Part shown: positions 1-5,835 of the stretch, one piece after another
How positions within the stretch are numbered: position 1 is the stretch's first letter
Layout of the letters: the number at the start of each line of letters is the position of its first letter
NCBI GenBank assembly: GCA_903891375.1
Contig: CAITEL010000001.1
Location: forward strand, 1 to 16,216
Length of the DNA: 16,216 nt
Origin: an uncultured Neisseriaceae bacterium
GTDB lineage: Bacteria > Pseudomonadota > Gammaproteobacteria > Burkholderiales > UBA11063
Direction: 5' to 3'
Position numbers and translations under genes: made by a program
The notes under the pieces: generated by a model
What the model was told of the DNA's origin: nothing
The model's database searches: none
What the model saw: the letters and a program-made list of their open reading frames with translations, nothing else

Positions 1-1
1 G

Positions 2-1027
2 CTTAAATTAGCACATGAAATAAACCCCAAAACGAATCAAAAATATTTTGGTGAAAAAGGTTTAGATAGTATGGTTGGGGATATTTTAGGGGAACAACCC
101 TCATCACAATTTTGGAATAAAGCGTGGAATAGAGTAACTTTACGTCAATTACTCAATATGACTAGTGGTATACCCAATTATACTGAGGCTAGCCAAATTT
201 TAATGATTATGATGAATAATCCATATGATAACTTTTCTATAAATGATGGTTTAAGTTATGTTGCTACTGAAAGTATACAGTTTAATCCTGGTAAAGGCTA
301 TTATTATTCTAATACAAATTATTTAATTATGGGGTTAGTAATTGCTAAGGTAACGGATCCAGAAAATCCTTATAATCTTGATAGTGTACAATCACAACTT
401 AAAAATAAGATTTTTGAGAAATTACAACTAAATCATACTTATTTTGTGGAGAATTTACCTGAAAGTTCAATTACTAGAACATGGCAACAATCATTACTTA
501 TGAGTGGGTATTTAGTTGCTGATATTCCAGAATCATTGCAAACAAAATATTTTTACAATGGCGTTGATATAAAAGGTTATTCGCTATCATTGGCAAGTAC
601 TGCTGGTAGTATAATTTCTAACACATCAGATGTGAATAAATTTATACAAGCGATATTTAGCCAAGATAGTAATTTTTTAACTCAAGACGAAAAAGCAGAA
701 CTAACTAATTTTGTGGCAATGAAAGATGAGGGTGGATATAAAGCAGGTGAACAAATTGATGCGTTAACTACAGCCGTGAATAAAGGGTTTGGCTTAGGTT
801 ATGCTGCAAGTGTGATACCGACTCAAGATGGTACTTCTGAAGTTATTTATTTTAAACCTGGTGGTACTACTGGTTTTTCTTCACAATGGGTATATGCGAA
901 AGATAAAAATATATCGACAGTTTTTACTTTAAATTCAGTAACTAATTTACGTTGTAATCTTCAATTTGAGATAATTAATCAAGCTTTCAATACAGCAATT
1001 GATAGTTGTGATATGATTTCTGATTAA
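2..1027 (+). CDS. Serine hydrolase, class C beta-lactamase/PBP family (N-terminus outside window)
   Basis: The reading frame is open to the left edge. The first in-window ATG, at 71, is not the real start, because the residues encoded before it continue the alignment with the paralogue at 1251. The N-terminal part with the catalytic SxxK motif therefore lies outside the window. Shared landmarks with the paralogue are TLRQLLNMTSGIPNY (about 137-181), the class C Y-S-N motif at 305-313 and a C-terminal PGG at 857-865. In the paralogue the third motif is HGG, the usual H/K-x-G type, so this copy has Pro in place of His. Family members are periplasmic or surface serine hydrolases: beta-lactamases, D-Ala-D-Ala carboxypeptidases and esterases. 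The substrate cannot be told from sequence. Family assignment is firm; activity is uncertain because Ser/Lys is not visible and the third motif is altered. Confidence 0.85.
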   Translation, partial: LKLAHEINPKTNQKYFGEKGLDSMVGDILGEQPSSQFWNKAWNRVTLRQLLNMTSGIPNYTEASQILMIMMNNPYDNFSINDGLSYVATESIQFNPGKGYYYSNTNYLIMGLVIAKVTDPENPYNLDSVQSQLKNKIFEKLQLNHTYFVENLPESSITRTWQQSLLMSGYLVADIPESLQTKYFYNGVDIKGYSLSLASTAGSIISNTSDVNKFIQAIFSQDSNFLTQDEKAELTNFVAMKDEGGYKAGEQIDALTTAVNKGFGLGYAASVIPTQDGTSEVIYFKPGGTTGFSSQWVYAKDKNISTVFTLNSVTNLRCNLQFEIINQAFNTAIDSCDMISD

Positions 1028-1130
1028 AAAGCAAATTAATATAACTAATAATCTTTAAATCTAAAATCAGCGTGAATCACCTGATTATTACGCATAAGTG
1101 ATAGGTAAATGTACGATCACGAGTGCTTTA

Positions 1131-1237
1131 TATACTTTGGCACGGGCATGTATTGAGCTTTCCGCTTTCGCTCCTGATGTACTAAAGTACACGGCGTCGC
1201 TCATCAAAAACCTCAATTTGTGCCCGTGCTAAGTATA
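1131..1237. repeat. Long imperfect inverted repeat element between the two hydrolase genes
   Basis: The left arm (1131-1157) begins TATACTT, then a GCACGGGCA core, then ATTGAG. The right arm (about 1212-1237) is its reverse complement over about 22 of 26 positions. The 54-bp interior holds a small perfect stem TGTAC-TAAA-GTACA (1178-1191). The interior is visibly richer in G+C than the flanking DNA. The layout suits a mobile palindromic unit (REP or MITE-like) or a very stable RNA hairpin between the tandem genes. No poly-T follows the right arm, so a rho-independent terminator is unlikely. The 223-bp gap between the two genes shows nothing else clear. Confidence 0.6.
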
Positions 1238-1250
1238 ACTAACTAATTTT

Positions 1251-2639
1251 ATGGATACTTTTATGAGAACAAAACACGTTTCTTTAATATTTTGTGGGAT
1301 ACAAGAGTTATTTGTACTCCTAGCATTTGTTACATTTTTAGTGACTATGACTGGATGCGACAATAATGCAGGAGCCTCAACCACTAAGAATAATTCACCT
1401 CAAACATCAAGTGTACATCAAAATAATACAATTGATTTACAATCGGTATTAAATGATGCAGTAAAGAGCAAAGATGCAAAAACGGCAGGAATTACTGGTA
1501 TTCCACTAACATTTCAGTGTAATGGAGTTAATAATAATCTACCACTTGTTTTATCCTCGGGTAAAATAAGTAATGAACCAAATGCCATAGATTTGCCTAG
1601 TGATGCGATTTATCAAATTGGTAGTTCAACTAAGTCATTTACGGCTGTGGTTGCTTTGCAGTTGGAATCAGAGGGATTTTTTGGGGCAAATGGGTTGGGT
1701 AGTACTATTGGTGAAGTTTTAAATAATCCTAAACCTACACCACTAGAACCTTGGAATACAGAATGGAATAAAATTACTTTACGTCAATTACTGAACATGA
1801 CAAGTGGAATTCCTAATTATATCGCAGATGCTTTTGCTGTGTATCAAGAATACCCCTACCGCCCATTTTCAACGAATGATTTAATTAGCTTTGTTGTAGA
1901 TAAACAGCCAGATTTTCAACCTGGTCAAGGATGGCATTATTCAAACACTAATTATATAATTATGAATAAAATTATTTCTTATGTTACACATCGTAACCTT
2001 AAGGAGCTTATTACGACAAGAATTTTTAATACTTTGAAATTTACACATACATATTATATAGAGGATATTCCAGCACAAGAAATAAATCCATTACAACAAC
2101 AATTACTAATGAGTGGCTATGTTTTTGGCTTACCAGACACCACTAAGCCTATTCATAATGGAGTAGATATTAAACCTTATTCACTTTCTGTTGCAAATGC
2201 TGCAGGTGCTATTGTATCTAATACAGCAGAGATGAGTATATATGTAAGGGCGTTATTTAAAGATAAATCTCAAGGTGGATTGCTTGGTTCTAAGCAATTA
2301 GCTGAATTAAAAGATTTAGTTTCAACCGAAAGTGGTGATAACTATAAAGCTGGTGAACATATCGTGATCGTAGATAAGGAAACTAAAAGCGGATTAGGCT
2401 TGGGTTATGGTTTAGGCATTATGGAATACTTTGTTCAACTTCCTGATGGTAATCATTTTAATTATTATAGTCATGGAGGTGATACCTTCGGTTTTGACTC
2501 TAACTGGATGTATCAGGAAAATAAACAAGCGTATACTTCCTATGTTTTTAATTCGATGGGATCAGGACTTAGAAATGTACGGGTAGGCATTGAGTCGGAA
2601 ATTTTCGCTAAAATTTCAAACGAGTGTATTGCTAAGTAA
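1251..2639 (+). CDS. Lipoprotein serine hydrolase, class C beta-lactamase/PBP family
   Basis: This complete 462-residue protein starts with a hydrophobic stretch (about 18-34) ending in MTGC, so Cys36 is a probable lipidation site for signal peptidase II. It would then be membrane-anchored outside the cytoplasm. Class C motifs are present in order: S125-S-T-K128 (nucleophile Ser and general base Lys), Y230-S-N232 and H408-G-G410. A second in-frame ATG at 1263 gives a more typical signal peptide (MRTKHV...) and may be the true start; neither ATG has a good Shine-Dalgarno. It is a tandem paralogue of the gene ending at 1027, sharing for example TLRQLLNMTSGIPNY (176-190). Likely roles are a D,D-peptidase or esterase rather than a proven beta-lactamase; the substrate is unknown. 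Confidence 0.88.
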   Translation: MDTFMRTKHVSLIFCGIQELFVLLAFVTFLVTMTGCDNNAGASTTKNNSPQTSSVHQNNTIDLQSVLNDAVKSKDAKTAGITGIPLTFQCNGVNNNLPLVLSSGKISNEPNAIDLPSDAIYQIGSSTKSFTAVVALQLESEGFFGANGLGSTIGEVLNNPKPTPLEPWNTEWNKITLRQLLNMTSGIPNYIADAFAVYQEYPYRPFSTNDLISFVVDKQPDFQPGQGWHYSNTNYIIMNKIISYVTHRNLKELITTRIFNTLKFTHTYYIEDIPAQEINPLQQQLLMSGYVFGLPDTTKPIHNGVDIKPYSLSVANAAGAIVSNTAEMSIYVRALFKDKSQGGLLGSKQLAELKDLVSTESGDNYKAGEHIVIVDKETKSGLGLGYGLGIMEYFVQLPDGNHFNYYSHGGDTFGFDSNWMYQENKQAYTSYVFNSMGSGLRNVRVGIESEIFAKISNECIAK

Positions 2640-2642
2640 ACC

Positions 2643-2677
2643 AGAATGCGGTACAAAAACTTGAAATATATTTGACA
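2643..2677 (+). repeat. Direct repeat, copy 1 (upstream of toxin-antitoxin pair)
   Basis: AGAATG followed after 11 nt by CTTGAAATATATTTGAC (2660-2676). The same 17-mer occurs at 3395-3411, preceded by AGAATG at 3376. The two copies bracket the toxin-antitoxin genes about 735 bp apart. The block carries the -35 hexamer of the toxin promoter. Confidence 0.65.
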
Positions 2678-2701
2678 TTTACACAAATTTATTCGCATTA
2701 G
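2672..2701 (+). promoter_or_regulatory. Candidate promoter of the toxin-antitoxin operon
   Basis: A consensus -35 TTGACA lies at 2672-2677. The best -10 at 17-18 bp spacing is poor (CATTAG, 2696-2701, 3 of 6), placed as in the duplicated promoter at 3407-3436 where the hexamer is CATAAT. The -35 is convincing; the -10 is not. A weak promoter under repressor control would fit a toxin-antitoxin operon. Confidence 0.35.
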
Positions 2702-2705
2702 TACG

Positions 2706-2725
2706 CTTATTGGGTGTACAATAAG
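2706..2725. promoter_or_regulatory. Inverted repeat just before the toxin start, candidate operator
   Basis: CTTATTG-GGTGTA-CAATAAG is a perfect 7-bp inverted repeat with a 6-nt centre, ending 2 nt before the toxin ATG at 2728. Type II antitoxins of the XRE family typically bind such palindromes to repress their own operon, so this is a plausible site for the protein encoded at 3005-3343. As RNA it would also hide the start region in a hairpin. Function is inferred from position and symmetry only. Confidence 0.4.
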
Positions 2726-2727
2726 GT

Positions 2728-3015
2728 ATGCAAAATACATTTGACGTACTTTTAAGCCCAAAAGCTAAGAAACAAATAACCAAGCTTCCGCAACATATAG
2801 TAATGAAATTAACTTTATGGGTGGAAGCGATTAACCACAGTGGCATACTAGAGGTGCGAAAAGTTAGTGGGTACCACGATGAACCACTGTATGGCAATCG
2901 GCTTGGACAACGTTCTATTCGATTAAATAAAAGTTATCGAGCCATTTATGTAGAGCTTAATAATGGTCAAATTCAATTTATTGAAATTGTAGAGGTAAAT
3001 AAGCATGACTACTAA
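2728..3015 (+). CDS. Type II toxin, RelE/HigB-like mRNA interferase
   Basis: This 95-residue basic protein has the RelE/ParE-superfamily layout: an N-terminal helical part rich in Lys (SPKAKKQITKLPQHI, 10-24), then beta strands carrying R62-SIR65 and SYRAIY (69-74), ending in FIEIVEVNKHDY. Relatives are ribosome-dependent or free ribonucleases that cut mRNA when the antitoxin is degraded. The core HDEPL-x4-GQRSIRLxxSYRAIY resembles toxins annotated as RelE/StbE or HigB. The in-frame TAA at 2722 leaves ATG 2728 as the only nearby start; AAGG lies only one base before it, so initiation looks weak. It overlaps the antitoxin start by 11 nt. Toxin-before-antitoxin order is typical of higBA-like pairs. 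Family assignment is good; the exact subfamily is not certain. Confidence 0.85.
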   Translation: MQNTFDVLLSPKAKKQITKLPQHIVMKLTLWVEAINHSGILEVRKVSGYHDEPLYGNRLGQRSIRLNKSYRAIYVELNNGQIQFIEIVEVNKHDY

Positions 3016-3343
3016 AAACAATCCTACTCGAGATACCCTAGAATTTCTTGAGCATGTATCAGGTTCAAAATTAACTTTAGGTAAGGCAATCCATTCTATT
3101 AGATTATGTGATGAGCTTTCACAAGTTGAATTTGCACATAAACTAGGGATATCCAAACAACAATTGTGTGACATTGAACACAACCGAAAAATACTTAGCC
3201 CAAAACTTGCAGCAAAATATGCCACACTTTTAGGATACCCTAACTCACAATTCATTAGATTAGCTCTGCAAGGCATTATTGATAGAGATAATTTAAATGT
3301 AATCGTCGAAATTAAATCAAATAATTTTCATACTCTTTGTTGA
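3005..3343 (+). CDS. Antitoxin, XRE-family helix-turn-helix protein
   Basis: This 112-residue protein has a Cro/CI-type HTH_3 domain at about residues 25-82. It includes LSQVEFAHKLGISKQQLCDIE (38-58), where helices 2 and 3 are recognisable. It probably binds DNA to repress the operon and neutralises the upstream toxin. A GAGG (2992-2995) 9 nt before ATG and the 11-nt overlap with the toxin gene indicate translational coupling. The C-terminal tail after residue 90 has no recognised motif. An unrelated regulator is possible, but the neighbour makes the antitoxin role likely. Confidence 0.85.
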   Translation: MTTKNNPTRDTLEFLEHVSGSKLTLGKAIHSIRLCDELSQVEFAHKLGISKQQLCDIEHNRKILSPKLAAKYATLLGYPNSQFIRLALQGIIDRDNLNVIVEIKSNNFHTLC

Positions 3344-3375
3344 TTTTGTTTATTCAGCCTGTCGTAAAACCTTTT

Positions 3376-3412
3376 AGAATGTTAGTGGCAAAATCTTGAA
3401 ATATATTTGACT
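3376..3412 (+). repeat. Direct repeat, copy 2 (downstream of toxin-antitoxin pair)
   Basis: AGAATG (3376-3381) and the 17-mer CTTGAAATATATTTGAC (3395-3411) repeat the segment at 2643-2676, with a 13-nt rather than 11-nt gap between them. This copy supplies the -35 of the promoter at 3407-3436. The pair may mark a cassette boundary or a promoter duplication. Confidence 0.65.
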
Positions 3413-3436
3413 TTTAATCTGAAAATATGGCATAAT
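3407..3436 (+). promoter_or_regulatory. Promoter of the candidate small RNA
   Basis: TTGACT (3407-3412), an 18-bp spacer and CATAAT (3431-3436) with an upstream TG (3428-3429) make an extended -10 promoter. An AT-rich stretch precedes the -35. Transcription should begin near 3443. The -10 block 3419-3438 matches 3720-3739 upstream of jetA at 18 of 20 positions. No start codon with a ribosome site follows before the terminator at 3529-3569. Confidence 0.65.
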
Positions 3437-3442
3437 TACACG

Positions 3443-3569
3443 TGAAAAGATAGCCCACTGTCAATGGGCTACCAGTTTTGTAGCTATCTTTCTAAAGATT
3501 TGTTGCTACGATGTTTCTTTCTAATACTAAGTCGGATGTTTATTTGAAGAGATAATCCGACTTTTTTTA
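3443..3569 (+). ncRNA. Candidate structured small RNA upstream of the Wadjet operon
   Basis: A transcript of about 125 nt is bounded by a good promoter (3407-3436) and a rho-independent terminator (3529-3569). The 5' part can form two competing stems. One is AAAGATAGC (3446-3454) with GCTATCTTT (3483-3491), 9 bp. The other is TAGCCCA (3451-3457) with TGGGCTA (3465-3471), 7 bp. They share bases 3451-3454. A further short hairpin ATCTT-TCTA-AAGAT occupies 3486-3499. It matches no RNA family that I recognise. A 14-codon ORF (3511-3555) runs into the terminator stem and lacks a ribosome site, so I do not call it coding. It could be a regulatory RNA, an RNA antitoxin or an attenuator-like leader; function is unknown. 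Confidence 0.5.
3529..3569 (+). terminator. Rho-independent terminator of the candidate small RNA
   Basis: AAGTCGGAT (3529-3537) pairs perfectly with ATCCGACTT (3555-3563) across a 17-nt loop and runs into a T-tract (3562-3568). CTAATA before and TATTAG after may extend the stem. The poly-T is on the + strand only, which sets the direction. Confidence 0.8.
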
Positions 3570-3578
3570 TTAGAGAGG

Positions 3579-3692
3579 TCAATGACGCTTAACTGAAGCG
3601 CCATCGCCTTGCATCACTGCAAAACCACCGTTATTGTAGCATAAATCACGCCTTAGAGCTATTTTTTCAATTTTAATCTTGAATGGGCGCAT
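3579..3692 (-). other. 37-codon minus-strand reading frame, possible micro-gene or fossil
   Basis: Between the sRNA terminator and the jet promoter the minus strand is open from ATG at 3692 to TGA at 3579-3581. It reads MRPFKIKIEK..., with ...CYNNGGFAVMQGDGASVKRH at the end. The second half is richer in G+C than its surroundings and looks protein-like. There is no Shine-Dalgarno before ATG, and the ATG overlaps a TATAAT, so a transcript from that -10 would start after it. It may be the decayed tail of an old gene, part of a repeat, or an RNA gene. I do not recognise the family. Confidence 0.25.
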
Positions 3693-3696
3693 TATA
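3686..3696 (-). promoter_or_regulatory. Minus-strand TATAATGCGCC, stable-RNA-type -10 and discriminator
   Basis: On the minus strand a consensus TATAAT is followed directly by GCGCC, the kind of G+C-rich discriminator seen at stringently controlled rRNA and tRNA promoters. No good -35 is visible 16-18 bp upstream. If active, it would drive a transcript leftwards through 3684-3579, divergent from the jetA promoter. Confidence 0.25.
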
Positions 3697-3728
3697 AACA
3701 ATTTATAAATATGTGCTTACTGGAAATA

Positions 3729-3737
3729 TGGTATAAT
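3729..3737 (+). promoter_or_regulatory. Extended -10 promoter of the Wadjet operon
   Basis: TGGTATAAT is a perfect TATAAT (3732-3737) with an extended TG. No convincing -35 is seen at 3709-3714 (ATATGT), which an extended -10 can tolerate. Transcription would start near 3744, giving a leader of about 67 nt before jetA. The surrounding 20 bp (3720-3739) match the sRNA promoter at 3419-3438 with two mismatches. Confidence 0.6.
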
Positions 3738-3810
3738 TATTGTTTGGTTTGTGTGTTTAATTGGTATACAACAAAGTAATGTATTAATTTCTCTATAGTT
3801 ATTAGGGTAT

Positions 3811-5274
3811 ATGGAATCTAAAAATCAGCAAGAATTAAGTTATGAGTATTTACAACATATTCGTAAACATAATCCTGCATGGCGATTACTATATATAGAT
3901 AATTCTCCACTTATTTTAAGTTTTCTGTATAATGTATTTATAAAAGCCAATCAACGTTCAATTAACTACAGTGAAATCATAACTAAACTTGATGATTATT
4001 TATTTCATCTACATTCGGTATATGGTGAGCTTCTGTATCCAAAATCTGCTAAAGAATACATTGAAGACTGGGCGCATCAAGAAAACGCATTCTTACGCAT
4101 TTACTATCCACCAAATAAAGATGATCCAGATGTTGATATTAATCCGTCGACAGAACAAGCTTTACTCTTTATTCAAGGGTTGGAGCAAAAACAATTTATA
4201 GGCACAGAGTCTCGCTTATTACAATTATTCCAGCTGATTCGGGAAATGGTAAACCATACCGAGACCGACCCACAAATACGTTTATTAGAATTACAGCAAA
4301 AGAAAAAAGATATAGAGCTTGAAATAAAAAAAGTTAAAGCTGGTAATATCGATGTTTATGATACTCGACAAATAAAAGAACGATACATGCAAATTGATGA
4401 AACTGCACTACAGTTATTGGGTGATTTTCGGCAAGTAGAATATAACTTTAGAATGTTAGATCGTGATATGCGGGAGCGAATTACCTTAAGTGAGAAAAGT
4501 AAAGGTAATTTACTCGATGAGATATTTTTAGAACAAGATAGTATTAAAGATTCAGACCAAGGGCGTAGTTTTAGTGCTTTTTGGGAATACCTAATGTCAC
4601 CAACACGTCAAGATGAATTAAAAGAAATGTTGCAAAAAATCTTTAAACTTCCAGAAGTAAAATCTGAGGAATTTAACTCATTCCTGCCAAATATTGATCG
4701 CCATTTACTTGATGTTGGTGAAAAGGTGTATCGCACATACAATTTAATTGCGGAGCAATTACGCAAATTTCTAGATAACCAAACTTATCTAGAAAATAAA
4801 CGTATAATGGCGTTAATTAAATCCATAGAAAAAAATACAATTGAAATAAAACATAAAATACCGCAAAATAATATTTTTAGTACAATAACTGACGTAAAGC
4901 CAGAAATTGACCTGGTTATGTCAAAGCCATTATTTAGTCCACCAAAAAATCCATCAATCAATGAGGAGGTGCTACAAATTGGTGAGACTGATGTTTCACT
5001 CGATATTTTATACAATCAAAATCATGTTGATGAACAAGAGTTGTTACAACGAATTCAAAAATTATTACAATGCTACCCTCAAGTATCATTACGTCAAATT
5101 ATTGAAGCTTATCCTTTATGTCATGGGTTAGCAGAAATTATCACCTATTTACATATAGCCAGTAAAAATAAAAAAGCTTTCATTGATGACACAAAAACAG
5201 AAGTTCTACAATGGTTAAATGATAAAAATATGGATAAACAAATTAACCTACCCAATGTAATTTTTACTAGGTGA
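3811..5274 (+). CDS. jetA: Wadjet subunit JetA (DUF3375, MukF-like kleisin)
   Basis: JetA is the kleisin of the Wadjet SMC complex. It bridges the JetC heads and binds JetB, as MukF does in MukBEF. The 487 residues carry the DUF3375 pattern: PAWRLL (22-27), DDYLFHLH (61-68), YPKSAKEYIEDWA (76-88) and GTESRLLQLFQLIREMV (131-147). A Lys/Glu-rich coiled coil follows at about 156-178. Length is usual for the family. It is the first gene of a four-gene operon. An AGGG (3804-3807) lies only 3 nt before the ATG, a short spacing, but no other in-frame start is near and the N-terminus aligns with the family pattern. DUF3375 marks type I Wadjet. Confidence 0.93.
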   Translation: MESKNQQELSYEYLQHIRKHNPAWRLLYIDNSPLILSFLYNVFIKANQRSINYSEIITKLDDYLFHLHSVYGELLYPKSAKEYIEDWAHQENAFLRIYYPPNKDDPDVDINPSTEQALLFIQGLEQKQFIGTESRLLQLFQLIREMVNHTETDPQIRLLELQQKKKDIELEIKKVKAGNIDVYDTRQIKERYMQIDETALQLLGDFRQVEYNFRMLDRDMRERITLSEKSKGNLLDEIFLEQDSIKDSDQGRSFSAFWEYLMSPTRQDELKEMLQKIFKLPEVKSEEFNSFLPNIDRHLLDVGEKVYRTYNLIAEQLRKFLDNQTYLENKRIMALIKSIEKNTIEIKHKIPQNNIFSTITDVKPEIDLVMSKPLFSPPKNPSINEEVLQIGETDVSLDILYNQNHVDEQELLQRIQKLLQCYPQVSLRQIIEAYPLCHGLAEIITYLHIASKNKKAFIDDTKTEVLQWLNDKNMDKQINLPNVIFTR

Positions 5275-5277
5275 TTC

Positions 5278-5835
5278 ATGCAAAAAGTACTTATAGCATT
5301 ATTGAAGGGAATAATTTATAATGAAAATACCCCCGAATTATGGAATGATTTATTAAATAACCAACAAGCCATTATAGAATATTTTAACCATATTGGTCTA
5401 GAGCTTTTTATTGATGAATCAGAAGGTTATGCCTTTCTTCGTCAGCAAGATTTTACTAATAGTGAAGTTGATTTACCACAATTAATCACCAAACGCCAGT
5501 TAAGTTACCCTGTTAGTTTACTATGTGTTTTAATGAGAAAACAATTATTAGAAAATGATACGAGTAACGGAAATAATCGAGTGATTTTAACGCTAGAACA
5601 AATTGTTGATATGATGTCAGTATATTTACCACAAAGAAGTAATGAACACAAAACCCGAGAACAAATTGAAACATGTATCAATAAACTAATTGATCTTGGA
5701 TTCTTACGTAAACTAAAAAATAATGAAAACCGTTATGAAGTTAAACGAATAATTAAAGCTATCGTTGATGCACAATGGTTAAGTAATTTAGATAAAAAAC
5801 TAGAGGAGTATCATCAATATGCTAACAGCAATTGA
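5278..5835 (+). CDS. jetB: Wadjet subunit JetB (DUF4194, MukE-like)
   Basis: JetB is the small winged-helix KITE subunit that binds the kleisin JetA. The 185 residues show the DUF4194 signature: FIDESEGYAFLRQ (44-56), then LSYPVSLLCVLMRKQLLE (75-92), and a C-terminal winged-helix region with LIDLGFLRKL (around 137-146). The start lies 3 nt after the jetA stop. AGGTGA, which overlaps that stop (5270-5275), serves as its ribosome site, so the two are translationally coupled. Its end overlaps jetC by 17 nt. Confidence 0.92.
   Translation: MQKVLIALLKGIIYNENTPELWNDLLNNQQAIIEYFNHIGLELFIDESEGYAFLRQQDFTNSEVDLPQLITKRQLSYPVSLLCVLMRKQLLENDTSNGNNRVILTLEQIVDMMSVYLPQRSNEHKTREQIETCINKLIDLGFLRKLKNNENRYEVKRIIKAIVDAQWLSNLDKKLEEYHQYANSN

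Noticed and set aside
1065..1086. AATCAG/CTGATT hairpin after the first hydrolase gene
   Set aside because: A 6-bp A/T-rich stem with a 10-nt loop and no T-tract is too weak to call a terminator.
1234..1239. TATAAC as a -10 for the lipoprotein hydrolase gene
   Set aside because: No -35 or extended TG accompanies it, and it would leave only a few bases before the ATG at 1251.
2923..3276. 117-codon minus-strand open frame across the toxin-antitoxin genes
   Set aside because: It is antisense to two well-supported overlapping genes and has no recognisable domain.
3446..3499. CRISPR or type III antitoxin repeat
   Set aside because: There is a single copy of each stem, no spacer periodicity, and no ToxN-like gene nearby.
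3511..3555. 14-codon ORF inside the candidate small RNA
   Set aside because: It has no ribosome site and its second half is the terminator stem, so it is more likely a chance frame.
3684..3714. Possible XerC/XerD dif-like site (GGCGCATTA followed by a TTTATAAAT half)
   Set aside because: The first arm resembles dif at 8 of 11 positions, but the second arm agrees at only about half, and the toxin-antitoxin pair is not flanked by a second such site.
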